Shown one piece after another: positions 23,082 through 34,023 of a stretch of DNA of 64,000 nt; position 1 is the stretch's first letter, and every line of letters starts with the position of its first letter. Both the position numbers and the translations under genes were made by a program. The notes beneath the pieces were generated by a model. It saw only the letters and a list, made by a program, of their open reading frames with translations, was not told the origin of the DNA and made no database searches. The stretch is from Berberis thunbergii. Its lineage: Eukaryota > Streptophyta > Magnoliopsida > Ranunculales > Berberidaceae. The stretch is from the NCBI GenBank assembly GCA_003290165.1, contig QNQO01008266.1, positions 1 to 64,000 of the forward strand, given 5' to 3'.

Positions 23082-23655
23082 CATCATCATCATCAAAGTC
23101 AATTTCCGAGATTTTTGGGGTCGGCTACATGGATTTTGTTTTCCAAGTAATGTGATCTTCTCACATTTCCTCGCTTAATCCAAGCTCAATGATATCTTTA
23201 TTCATCGTCTTCATCCAAGTTTTTAACGGTCGTCCCCTCCGTCGACACCCTCCATTAACTTGTCAATCTAAACATTTTCTAATTGGCGTCGTGCTTGGTC
23301 TCCTCCGCGCATGACCAAACTAAGTTAAACGTCTTTCTCTAATTTTTTCCTCTATGGGCGCTATACCTAAGTATCTCCTAATTTTTTCGTTTCTAATTTT
23401 ATCCTTACGAGTTTTGCCACACATCCACCTTAACATACGCATTTCTGCGACTGTCATCCTATGCGTATGTTGTCCCGTAGTAGCCTAACATTCTGAACCG
23501 TATAGCATGGCTAGTCGAACAATTGTTTATAGCATTTCCCTTTTAGCATTGCATGCATCATTCTATCGCATAATACTCCTGACGCCATTATCTATTTCAA
23601 CCAAACAGCTTTAATCCTATGGTCTACATCTTCTCCAATAGCCTCATTCTTTTGA
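23082..23655 (-). mobile_element. RTE-type LINE 3' end, copy B
   Basis: On the minus strand it reads the conserved end of an RTE reverse transcriptase: AEMRMLRWMCGKTRKDKIRN, then IRRYLGIAPIEEKI, a GHARRRPSTTPIRK stretch and RRGRPLKTWMKTMNKDI. It ends in a (GAT)n tail at 23082. Stop codons interrupt the frame (for example the Trp before FGHA). It is 5'-truncated, as is usual for LINEs. An imperfect 18 bp direct repeat (atagtgtcagcattaatt at 23064-23081, atagtgtctgtattaatt at 23656-23673) flanks it, and the related site at 27640 is empty. Confidence 0.85.
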
Positions 23656-23673
23656 ATAGTGTCTGTATTAATT

Positions 23674-25360
23674 GCATTAAGAAAAATTGTAATATCAAAA
23701 GACATTCAAAGTTATGGCAGAAAACAGATTTTAATGGGAGGACATACTGAAGATAGTATTCTATTCGATTGAATATCACAGGGAGAAAGTTCTGATTGTA
23801 CAACAATTTGGAAAAAAAAAATCCATTACTATATGTTATCCTAAAAGAACATTTGGAAAAAAATGGAGTAAACTATTCAGAGTATTAGGAGTTCCATCAA
23901 GGATTTAGATATAAAAGTAGGAGTTTCATCAAGGATTAAGATAGAAAATTTTCATACTCAATCTATCAACAATTCGAGAATTGGAACATTTTGTACAGAA
24001 AAAATAACATAAACTATTGTTGCAAAGAAAAAGAAACCGAACATAAACCATTGTTGCAAAGAAAAATAAAACCTCAGCCGATCATTTAACATGTATCCTA
24101 AACCACGCTTCTCTCTTTCCATAATCTGATTTACAACAAATCATTCTCAATGGTCTCGATTCTGCTTATGATGCTATTGTAACCTCCAACAAACTTTTCA
24201 TGCTATTGACAAGATCCCGTCCTCTTCTTCAACCACGACTCACTCCAATATAATTGAGAGAGGAACTCTCTAGTCTCTAGTACAATAAGAAGCTGGGCCT
24301 GCCAACGCCTCGGGTCGAGGATTTCATGTGTTGGGCTATAGCCCAATGGTCTCACATGGATCTCATTCATGATGATGGGACCAAAAAAGTGTTTTCACTT
24401 TCTCAGGTTTTGATCATTTTTTGAGTGTTTAGGATGAAAGTTCCAACTATAAACATTGAAGATTTGTCGAAATTCACACCTTACTTAAAGCAAAACAATT
24501 TTTATTCTTATTTTTGTTAAAATATATTTGTAATATTAATCAATACGATTACAAGAGCATCTAGCACTAGTTGCTAGGTCATGTGCCTCATGGTTGAGGT
24601 CCCTGGAATAAAATTACAATATCAATTAGGTGAACAACACTAGTTGCAAGACAATATTGATTGAGAATATCCTTGATTGCATGGATTTAAGCTAAAGATG
24701 AATGACAGAAAATCATGAGATCACCTGCCGTGTTCTGTTGAATGCTACAATGATAAGCTACTGTGTTGTCCTGGGTCTGGATTTCTGTAACTTTTGCGCT
24801 AGTTTCAGTCTAACCCATACAACCCAAGTTGCATTGAGTTACGAGTCTTACGACCAAACACTTGTGAAAGTGAAGTCCACACAATTTTTGTGGCTCATTC
24901 AAGGGACGTGTGCTCTCCACAAGTACGTTGTCTGCCCATATATTCACCCACCTACCACAATTGAAATCTTAAATTGTCACTAGCAGCATAGTGACTAATT
25001 TATAGCCTCCAACAAACTTTTCATGTTTGGTAAGATATTGAGAGACACCTTGTATGCTTTTATCATCTCCAATCTGAAACAAAAAAATGGCTTTACCTTC
25101 CACCCCAATCCACATCCTCATAATTTTATTTCATAATCATTTCGAAAACACCCTTAAATCATGCCACACATAATTAGCAACAAAATAAATAAGTCCCACT
25201 ATAGCAAAAGAGTTCTACAACGAAACAAGATATAAATCTAGGTGCTAGTTCATGTGCAATTATGTCACGTTTTGATGCATAACTCAAGTAGTGCTTATTG
25301 AACCAAGATGAAACTTTAACAAGTTATTCTTGATGCCAATTCGTACCATTTCTCATAATT
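23674..25360. other. Intergenic stretch, copy B
   Basis: No gene is supported. A 93-codon open frame at 24702-24983 is not convincing. On the opposite strand parts read vaguely like a degraded non-LTR RNase H tail, which I could not confirm. 25020-25360 is the conserved 3' flank of the membrane-protein family, here belonging to gene 3. Confidence 0.5.
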
Positions 25361-26863
25361 TTAGCGAAGAATTATCAAAAGCATAGTTTCGTGTACAAGT
25401 TGTCCTTGAAGTAGGCAAACAAAAAAAATTGCGTAAATGTTATTATTGGAGTCATCAACTAATCTTTGCACAACTGCTTTTTCCTTGCTAAAATAATCAT
25501 CATTACCATAGACTACCTGGAGATAGGGTTTCCATGAAGCGTAGTCATGTAGATTGCTGAGATCCCAGGTCTTGGTCCACAATTCTTTGGCCACCTTTGC
25601 CTTGTCCCTCTCGAGGATGGAGATACTCATTTTCTTGTCGATAAAATAAATAATTTCAAAAACTTCATCAAATGCATTTACTAAAGATCTTGCTATTTCT
25701 ACTTCCAGTTTGTTGGCAGTCTTTTGGGCCAGGACTACGATTGAAAGGCAAGACACCCTGTATTGATTAGGTAGACTAGATTTGGGAGTTTTGGAGAGCA
25801 GTTGGATGAGATGAGTGGGAGACTTGGTTTTCAGCACTTCCTTCCATCTTTCCATCTCCTCCCTACATTGCTTTTGTGATCAACTTCTCTCTGCTGCATA
25901 ATGCCAACACGTTTCATCATCTTTACAAAAGCCGAGAAAAGTGAGGCTATGGGCCATATGATGATGAAGTAAAACAATTTTTCCACTCTACTTCTAACAC
26001 TAGCTCGCAAAAACTTAGACTGGATAGCCTTTACCCAATTTGTATCAGATGTACCTTTAGAAATATCCGAGTTTATCCATTTGAACAAGTTGCCCATAAA
26101 ACCCAACCACCAGCCACATTGACCACTTATAATCAGAATCTCCTCCATGAAAATTCATCTTCTTAAAAATAAGAGACCGAAGTATCACTTCACATAAAAC
26201 CATGGTGCATAATGCAGAAAACATACCCACTGCTGTCATAGGATCGGTTTCACACAATATTCGTTGTGGATTTTTTAAAAAACAATCCACGTGGCACAAC
26301 ACCAGTCGATCCATCATGGTACTTTCTTCACCTTTGATAAGATTATCTCTAACTCGATCTGAGAACCAATCATTCGACTTAGCACAAAGGAAGAAACAGA
26401 TCCAATAAAATAAGAGGAACAACATCATGAAAAATAGGATTAGAGTGTTTTCAACAATGAAACAGAAGATCACCCCGGTACTTATTTGGATACAAACATT
26501 GACCATGACAGTCACTACAAATATGGTCAAGGCAGCCAAATTGGAAAAGCTTTCAGACTCCGACATGGTACCAAGGGAAGGAGAAAAGAAGCCCATTGAA
26601 ATACAAATCAAGGTGGTGCCGATTAGTTTAGATAACTGATCAAGAGCACTGGGCATTGGTGTGGTAAGGTCAACTGGGAATTTTGTAGCTACCGCTAGAA
26701 GAGATAGAGTAAGCGAGTTTAGTGAGAAAAGTCGACAGGGAAGCCATGGCTTTCTATTACGAACTCTAGACAATATGTCAAAAAGCAGGAAGAGAAAAAA
26801 TACTGAAGAGGCCCCTGCAATGTACAAACCAATTGCAGGCATTGGAGCAGAGTAATTTGCCAT
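25361..26863 (-). pseudogene. Membrane-protein family member (gene 3), frameshifted, copy B
   Basis: Starts MANYSAPMPAIGLYIAGASS at the ATG complementary to 26861-26863 and stays open through segments 1-5 to WSMWLVV (268-codon frame, 26057-26863). A ~26 bp loss at about 26106, between two caac repeats, then shifts frame. A second loss near 25875 (in the QQICREE region) shifts it again. The remainder is read at 25831-26148 and 25361-25855. The C-terminus diverges after DDSNNNI, so the tail of gene 2 is missing. The N-terminal half is 85-90% identical to gene 2 by eye. It could yield a truncated membrane-only protein but is most likely a pseudogene. Confidence 0.82.
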
Positions 26864-26929
26864 CTTCCGACAAGCTGGTTTGAATTGGATTGGGTGGGTG
26901 GGATGTTTTCTTCGTCTTTGATGATGAAG

Positions 26930-26937
26930 TATATATA
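26930..26937 (-). promoter_or_regulatory. Probable TATA box of gene 3
   Basis: TATATATA 67-74 bp upstream of the gene 3 ATG, in the position matching the gene 2 tract. Copy C equivalent is at 59367-59374. Confidence 0.5.
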
Positions 26938-27224
26938 CATCAACAGTCCTTCTATAGTGTGATATCTTGTGCTTGGATGGTGAAGCTTCAATATCTCTTT
27001 TGCCAAACCCATTATCTCATCCATCAAAACAAATTTTTAATCTCTTCATTTTATCAATCATCCCATCACATCATCCCTAACGTTGTTTGCATTTTTAGCC
27101 CTTATAATTTTGTGTTTTTTTTTCATGCTTTGCCACGTTATCAACCTGCACATGTCTTGTACCTTCCAGGCATGAAACAGGCAGCGTATAGACCACACAA
27201 CATAGAATTGTTGAATTATTTAAC

Positions 27225-27334
27225 GAGTAATACTACAGTGTACTGGTAAAGTGTCTGGTAACTTGCCTGGTGACTACCAGACACCATAGAATTGCATCGA
27301 GATAAGTGATATCAGTACACTTTAAGAAAAACTG
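27225..27334. mobile_element. 110 bp MITE with 9 bp target duplication, copy B
   Basis: Absent from the related flank at 22770. It is flanked by perfect 9 bp repeats TTATTTAAC (27216-27224, 27335-27343). The ends carry imperfect inverted repeats (cagtgtactggta on the left, tatcagtacact on the right). The 9 bp duplication fits a Mutator-like mobiliser. Also present in copy C at 59661-59770. Confidence 0.8.
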
Positions 27335-27786
27335 TTATTTAACATGTACGTGAAAACAATGGCAATATGTACTATATCTGTAATCCAAGAGATCCAATTA
27401 GTGACATGGGTGATAGGGGGCTTGAAAAAGAACCTTTTCGCTAATATAAAACTTAGGAGAGCCAAAGGGGGATATGGAAAAGAGATGGGAGTTTGGGAAG
27501 AAAAAAACCAAAGCTTGGCCTGTGTTAAGTCTTCTTGTAGAGGAACTGCCCAGGGTAAATATGATTTTGGTTTAGTCAATATACAAAATCTAAGATCTCC
27601 CACTTACATGAACCAAATTTTAGTAATAGCAAACATAGTGTCTGCATTAATTGCATTAAGAAAAATTGTAATATCAAAAGACATTCAAAGTTATGCCCGT
27701 TTCCTCGCCATTTAGAATCACCGATCATAGTATCATGTATGACAAAGAACATCAAAACGTTAACAAAAGTGAATAGGAGCACATAC

Positions 27787-28107
27787 ATTTCCTTTGTCAA
27801 AATCATCTCCTTGAATCATAAAATCTTGGATAACACGGTGGAATGCAGACCCCTTGTAACCAAAGCCCTTTTCTCCTGATTAAATAAATTAGTAAATCAC
27901 AATAAGAAAACAAATTCAAAGACGACCTAATTTATAGCAAAAGAAAACAACACTTTCATTAGGACAGACAGATTAAGAATACAACCTGTGCATAGAGCAA
28001 GGAAGTTTTCCACAGTCTGTGGTACATCATCACCATATAATCCAATTACAATCCTCCCTTGTAACTTTCCTTCTGGATTCCCAATGGCTATATCAAAATA
28101 AAAATTT
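27787..28107 (-). pseudogene. Cyclophilin (peptidyl-prolyl isomerase) two-exon fragment, copy B
   Basis: Exon 27986-28107 encodes [20 protein letters not shown] then [20 protein letters not shown]. Exon 27787-27875 continues [20 protein letters not shown] then QGDDFDKGN. The junction codon G is completed across the 110 bp intron, and GT..AG borders are intact. The FHR and F..Q residues of the cyclophilin active site are present; GGDF has become GDDF. No upstream exon and no third exon (the FKDENF / NTNGSQFFI part) are visible, so it is a severed piece of a single-domain cyclophilin that accelerates proline isomerisation. Upstream of it the family 3' flank of the membrane-protein genes follows directly, so it is part of a rearranged module. 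Confidence 0.85.
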
Positions 28108-29165
28108 CTATGACGAAACAAGATACGGAATCTGGGTGCTAGTTCATATGCAATTATGTCACGTTTTGATGCATAACTCAAGTAGTGCTTATTTAACCAA
28201 GATGAAACTTTAACAAGTTATTATTGATGCCAATTAGCACCAATTCTCATTATTTTAGCGAAGAATTATCAAAAGCATAGTTTTGTGTACAAGTTGTCCT
28301 TGAAGTAGGCAATCAAAAAAAATTAGCGTAAATCATTGTGTTATGGACGTCTAAATTAAGCACTTTAAGCTCATTTCTTGAGATCTAATTGAAGTATATG
28401 TATATAAGTATCTTTTTCAAGACTTCAACAAACAATTCAATACAAACTTTTCTTCTGGTCCTCTGTTTCTTAACATCAATAAATGGAAAAGAAAATTAGT
28501 GACAGAAGAGGGAAAAAATAGTTTCAACAAATGAAAATTTTAACATTGGCTTTGGTTTTGCAATTATTTACATCAATCATCAAATTTCTTCAATTTCGCA
28601 ATGAAATGGCATCATAGAATTTGTCTTTCAAGGCCCCGTATACTTTATTCTTGGAGTGATTGATCATCTTATATATACAGAATCTGAGTTTGCTTGATTG
28701 ATTAAAAGTATATGGATCTTGAAAGAGGAAGAACTTAACACTTTTACAAGCAGCGGAATGTATGTTCATGGTGGTATGAGGATCTCTTCCAAAATTGATT
28801 CTAACAAGATTTTTCATTTTTTTTATAAAATCAATCATATCTGCAATGAACAATCTACATCGATCATTTACCCCAATTAATCCATGAAGAATTAGAGCGC
28901 TCATTCAGAAATTTGCACACGTTGGACTCCATGCTTGCTTAAACTCATACCCTTTTTTTTTTTTTTTTTTTTTTTTTTTCATTTTCCAGTTTTTTTACAT
29001 CTTTTGCCTTTTGCTCTCAACTTTAACAAATGCTAAGTGAATTGCATGGTCCCTTACCCTTAGCATCATTTCTTTTCTTTTTTTTTGATTTTATTTAAGT
29101 TGTGATTCAATTGAAGCTTTAGGGCACAACTTCATGCTTCTCCGATGCAAAACACCATTGGCTTA
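28108..29165. other. Intergenic stretch, copy B
   Basis: 28085-28330 repeats the membrane-protein 3' flank. 28595-28790 is related to the tandem repeats at 37305-37540. A poly-T run lies at 28951-28979. A 104-codon minus-strand frame (28590-28904) is the same in C but has no recognisable protein. No gene is supported. Confidence 0.5.
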
Positions 29166-29384
29166 TGTTAGGAGATTATTTAGGTGGCTTATTCATTTAT
29201 TCTTTCCTTTAGTCTAGGATAACTATATATGGGTACTTGCTTTGTTATAGGAAACTACTTCCTCAATAAGTTTACTATTTCCTAAACTATTGCTAGGTAT
29301 TATGGAAAATTAGGGAAGCTATTTGTATAAATATCTTTTATTGGGTTTATGAGAATACAGAAAACAATTACCCTAAATCTTTCA

Positions 29385-29396
29385 TGGTATCAGAGC
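29385..29396 (+). promoter_or_regulatory. Copia primer binding site
   Basis: TGGTATCAGAGC, complementary to the 3' end of plant initiator Met tRNA, immediately after the LTR end. Copy C equivalent is 61816-61827. Confidence 0.9.
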
Positions 29397-29479
29397 AAAA
29401 ATTGCTTCTTCAAAATTTTTAGGAAATAACCATGGTCGGTGGCGCTACACCTCCTCCATTGCCAGGCGCACCTAATAAA

Positions 29480-31702
29480 TCGGACTCCCTCTAGTGTTCT
29501 CCTAAACAAAACTCCATATGAAATGCTATTTGGTTGTACACCTTCTTTTAGTGACTTGCGAGTTGTTGGTTGCTTTGCTTATGCCCGTAATCAATGAGCT
29601 AAAGGTGACAAGTTTGCCAGTCGAAGTCGTAAATGTGTTTTTGTGGATTATCCGTTGGTAAGAAGGGATGGAGTTTATTTGATCTTGAGAAAAATGAGTT
29701 CTTTGTGTCGACGGGTGTGAAGTTCTATGAGAATGTCTTTCCTTATTTGAATGTTGAAGTCACAAATCATACTCCTCCCCTTGACAGTGATGTGACTTAT
29801 AATGAGGGAGTCCAGGAAGAGCTTATTGAAGGTATGGGGGATCATCAGGTGTTGCACGAGGATGCCATTGTCGGTCCTCAAACGACCTCTCCCACGACTA
29901 GCGTCACGCCTAGTAATGCTGCGCCACAGTCTTCCGCGTCTGTGCCGAGTCAAAATGCTTGGGATGTGCCACCAGTGGACGCTTCATCCTTGGCTGTCGG
30001 GGGGGTAGATGGTGCTCCCGATGGAACGGGGAGGGACAATTTGGGCCGCGGGTTCCGGGAGAAGTTACCATCAGTAAAGTTGAGAGACTTCGTGACATAT
30101 ACGGTTATCAAGAACAGACCATCTCTCGCTTCATCTGCTCCACCATATCACACTCCCTCAGGTACGCCTTTTCCTATAGCACATTATGTTAGTTGTGATC
30201 AATTTACTGTGAAACACCGAAATTTTCTTGCAGCTGTAACTGCAGGTGTTGAGATAGTATTTTAAGGAGGCTACAAAAGATATAAGATGGTGTACTGCTA
30301 TGCAAAAGGAGATTCGTGCTTTGAAAGATAATGGCACTTAGACTATGGAAAAATTACCTCCTGGAAAGAAAGCTCTCGGAAGTAAATGAGTGTACAAAAT
30401 TAAGTACAACTCAGATGGTAGCATTGAGAGGTTAAAAGCCAGATTAGTTATTTTCGGTAATCATCAGGTTGAAGGAATTGATTATAATGAGACATTTGCC
30501 CCAGTCGCGAAAATTGTGACAGTTAGAGCTTTTCTGGCCATTGTAGCATCCAAGCATTGGGAGTTGCATCAGATGGATGTTCATAATGCATTCCTTTACG
30601 GCGATTTAGATGAGGAGGTGTATATGAAACTTCCTCCAGGTTTTAGCTCCACTGCTTCTGATTTGGTTTGTCGTTTGCGTAAATCGTTGTATGGTTTGAA
30701 ACAGGCACCTCGATGTTGGTTTGCAAAGCTTGTGACAGCTTTAAAGGGGTACGGTTTTCTTCAATCCTACTCCGATTATTCCCTCTTTACTTACTCTAAA
30801 GGGCCTATTTGAGTCAATATTTTTATATGAAGGATCTTGGTGTGGTTAAATATTTTCTTGGCATTGAGGTGGCTAGAAGCTCTTCAGGGTTGTTTTTATG
30901 TCAAAGGAAATATGTCCTTGATATTATTTTAGAGGCAGGACTATTGGGCTCGAAGCTGGCTTCATTCCCGATTGAATATAATTATCAGCTAGCGCGTGCC
31001 AAGGGGCCTTTTCTTACGGATCCCGAGCCCTATAGGCGTTTGCTTGGGCGTCTTATCTATTTGGCGGTTACTCGTCCTGACTTGGCAGACTCGGTTCATG
31101 TCTTGTCACAATTCATGCAGGAACCGAGACAAGAACATTGGGATGCTGCATTACGGGTTGTTCGCTATTTAAAGAAATCCCTGGGTCAAGGCATTCTATT
31201 ACGTTCAGACAATGAGTTATCTTTGACAGGTTGGTGTGACTCGGATTGGGCAGCCTGTCCCCTTACTCGGCGGTCTCTCACTGGGTGGTTTGTGTTTTTG
31301 GGGCATTCGCCAATTTCATGGAAAACTAAGAAGCAACAAACTGTAGCTCGTTCTTCGGCAGAGGCCGAATATCGCTCTATGGCTTCTGTTACTTGTGAAT
31401 TAAAATGGTTGAAGGATCTACTTTTGAGTTTGGGAATCCATCATCCAAAGGCGATTCCTCTTTTTTGCGATAGTCAGTCCGCGTTGCATATAGCGTAGAA
31501 TCCGGTATTTCATGAACGCACGAAACACATTGAGGTTGATTGTCATTTCGTGCGAGATGCTATCCAGGAAGGTCTTATTGCTCCGTCTTATGTGCCGACG
31601 ACGGACCAATTGGCGGATATTTTTACCAAGGCTCTGGGGAAGAAGCAATTTGATTTTCTCCTTGACAAGTTGGGCATTTTAGACTTGCATGCTCCAACTT
31701 GA
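29480..31702 (+). pseudogene. Copia pol remnant (integrase end, RT, RNase H), copy B
   Basis: In order: integrase C-terminus ([35 protein letters not shown]), a proline/serine-rich linker, the N-terminal RT ([51 protein letters not shown]), then RNase H (GWCDSDWAACPLTRRSLTGW; SSAEAEYRSMA) and the C-terminus (DQLADIFTKALG ... LHAPT). The RT segment that should hold the YVDD catalytic pair is missing: the text jumps from SKGPI, past a stop, to YFYMKDLGVVKYFLGIE. Stops at 30339-30341 and 30387-30389 replace Trp codons. A stop at 31496-31498 replaces Lys. A further stop is near 29597. Enzymatically dead. Confidence 0.9.
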
Positions 31703-31931
31703 AGGGGGTGTTAGGAGATTATTTAGGTGGTTTATTCCTTTATTCTTTCCTTTATTCTAAGATAGCTATATATAGGTACTTGCTTTGTTATAGGAACTAC
31801 TTCCTTAATAAGTTTACTATTTCCTAAACTATTGCTAGGTATTATGGAAAATTAGGGAAGCTACTTGCATAAATATCTTTCATTAGGTTTATGAGAATAC
31901 AGAAAACAATTACCCTAAATCTTTCAGCTTA

Positions 31932-33338
31932 CCTTATCCTGGCAGATGTAAATATGGATTACCCCTAAAGTGCAGAGCCATTAGAAATGCTGTTAATAAT
32001 TGATAACTTGTTCCTAATTTATAACTGAAATTTAGACAACTCCAAAGTAGTGAAAGCGGAAGCTAGATCAAATAGCCTTAAGCAGCCACTGCAGTGAGTC
32101 CATCGACTCTGGTTGATCCTATCCAAATAGTGGCAAACATTCGTGATTTGCACGCATTCATGCCCATAGTATATGCGCCCATTGCTAAAAATAATTAACA
32201 AACAAAACATACCGTACAACAGATACAATGATCTACTTATCGAATAAACAAAAACACAGGTCTCAGAATCAATGAAATCACAGGTATCAAAATGAATTTC
32301 AGATAATAAAGTCTAGGAACTCTCTCCTACTTTTTACATCCATGTGTACAACAGCCTCCCAAGAAGCAAAATGATGTAACCACTGTTAAGGGGTTAGTTT
32401 AACAATACTAGTATTAAGAATAATTGAGCCTATTAAGTAAGAGTAAAAAAATAGTAGTTAGGACATTGTTAGCCAATTAGGGTTAACTAGCTCGCCAAAA
32501 AAGTTCAATTATTGTTTCGTTTATTTTAATTTATTGTTTTGTTTATTCAATTTATTCCTTAGTTCTATTAATTAGTATCGGAGCCAAACAATGACAGGTA
32601 TTTAGTTCGAAATAGAGAAAAGTGAGAAAGGACAAAAGAGTTTGATTGAAATCGCTGAAGACTCGAATAGAAGTTGAAAAGAGAAAAAAAAATTGAAGAT
32701 AGAGGAGAAATCTAATAAAAAATATCGGAGTCACCGCAGGTCAGAGTTGCGAACAACCATTGCAGTTTGCCTTACATCTCTGCTCAGACTTCATCCTCTA
32801 CCACCAACCAAAAAAAAACCTAATCGCGAGAGACCCCCCTCAACCACCAGTGGTCATTACCACCACAAGAAATGTTGCCGCCCATTCAGATTATCTGCCC
32901 AAACATCCCATGTTTCAGACCTATTGCAGACCTGCTATCGTGTGTTCGGAGAAGAAGGAAGGGAGCTAAGTGCACCCCATTTAAGTGGTTGTGTACACCC
33001 ACATTTCCTTGTTCAGATTTGTATTGAAATCCCAGTCCCAGAATTGAACACTTCTAGAGAGCCAGGCCCGCACAGCCAGGCCAGCCCAATACCATCCATC
33101 ATCCTAGATAACTCATCTTAAATTTTAAACGTATCTCGAGAAAATTCAATAGTTGATTTTAAAAAATCTTTCATCTTAAATAACACATCTCGAGAAAAAT
33201 TTAACGGTCTAAATTTCTAAAGTCGCAGATTAGTTCATGCAGTTCTACATGTTATGTGCACCCCATCGTTTGTAAGAGCACCCACCAGTGAAAAAAATGA
33301 TTAGTGCCCCATATTATTCCTCATATTCACACCCTTAT
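31932..33338. other. Intergenic stretch with a possible LTR relic
   Basis: No gene is supported. 32384-32585 starts TGTTAAGGGG and is followed by tagtatcggagcc, which looks like a degenerate LTR end plus Met-tRNA primer site, but no second LTR or CA end was found. The 142-codon frame at 32693-33121 and the frame at 32019-32228 have no recognisable family. Confidence 0.4.
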
Positions 33339-33348
33339 TATTCCTATC

Positions 33349-34013
33349 GAGGCTGGGTTGGACCGGTTAACCGGACCGTTTAGGCTAAACCGAGGACCGG
33401 ACCAAAATTTTAAGGACCGAGCTCGGCCCGATTGACCCCGGTTAACTGAAAGTTTGAGCTGATCCGAGTCGGTCTCGGTTCAACCCAAAATTTCCAGCCC
33501 ATTTTTTTAGCCCAACATGTTTGTCACTTATGTGATAATGTTTTTCAACCCATTTTTGCTTAAGCCCAAAATTTAAGAGAAGAAGAGAGAGCTTACGAAG
33601 AGAAGAAAAGATAAAGAGATAAATAGTGTTGTAAAAAGTGTTGTCAGAGAGAATTAAATGTGGTGTATTGTTTTGGGAAAATAAAGAGAAGACAAGATAG
33701 AGAAGCCAAACATTATTTGTTGGTGAAAGTGACATTGAATTAAAATAAATTATTTGTTTTATTGATGAAAGTGACACTTTTGACTTTGTTTAATATGTAA
33801 AAATTTGAAAAGCTTTTAGTTTTTTTTTTTAATTCAGGCCGGGTCGGTTAACCGGCGGATTTATTGGAAAAAGACCAAGGATCGAACCGTAAATTTCAGT
33901 TCGGGCCGACTATAGGACCGAAAATCAAAATTACAAAAAAAAAAGGCCCGGAACCGATCCGATCAGTCCGGTTTTCGATTATGTCCGAGTTTTCGGTCTG
34001 AAATGCCCAGCGC
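33349..34013. mobile_element. 665 bp hAT-like or Mutator-like non-autonomous element
   Basis: Flanked by a 10 bp direct repeat tattcctatc (33339-33348, 34014-34023). The ends are GAGGCTGGG and, inverted, GCGCTGGG. Both sides are rich in ccggttaaccgg-type palindromes and ggaccg repeats typical of non-autonomous plant DNA elements. No transposase frame. The duplication could be 8 bp (hAT) plus chance matches, or 9-10 bp (Mutator-like). Confidence 0.7.
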
Positions 34014-34023
34014 TATTCCTATC

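Larger units (their letters stand above)
11088..31567. repeat. Segmental duplication copy B
   Basis: Aligns with copy C from 11088/40054 (both begin atgataagataataagcc) through 31567/64000, where the window ends, so the true unit is longer. The only large differences are the gypsy element private to C (41146-44364) and a ~200 bp loss in B at 13860. Over 26.8-31.5 kb I counted about nine short indels and five transitions against C, so the pair is very young or partly artefactual. The left junctions of B and C both abut the gcactctaatagc block but end at different bases in it. Confidence 0.92.
29166..31926 (+). mobile_element. Non-autonomous Ty1/copia deletion derivative, copy B
   Basis: LTRs 29166-29384 and 31709-31926 (219/218 bp, TGTTAGGAG...CTTTCA) differ at about 11 bases plus one indel. 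The 5 bp target duplication GCTTA (29161-29165, 31927-31931) is perfect. The primer site TGGTATCAGAGC (29385-29396) directly abuts the 5' LTR and matches the initiator Met tRNA end. The purine tract gaaggggg precedes the 3' LTR. The interior is only 2.3 kb. A gag start ([12 protein letters not shown]) is joined within 100 bp to the end of integrase, so most of gag, protease and integrase are lost. It needs proteins from elsewhere to move. Also in copy C. Confidence 0.93.

Noticed and set aside
24560..25000. A LINE or RNase H fragment on the minus strand, and a 93-codon plus-strand gene
   Set aside because: Only weak and interrupted resemblance. No motif could be fixed.
32384..32585. An LTR with primer binding site
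   Set aside because: The TGTTAAGG start and tagtatcggagcc are suggestive, but there is no CA end, no second LTR and no coding interior.
32693..33121. A 142-codon plus-strand frame as a gene
   Set aside because: Biased, repeat-like composition, no domain, no neighbouring exon or conserved counterpart.
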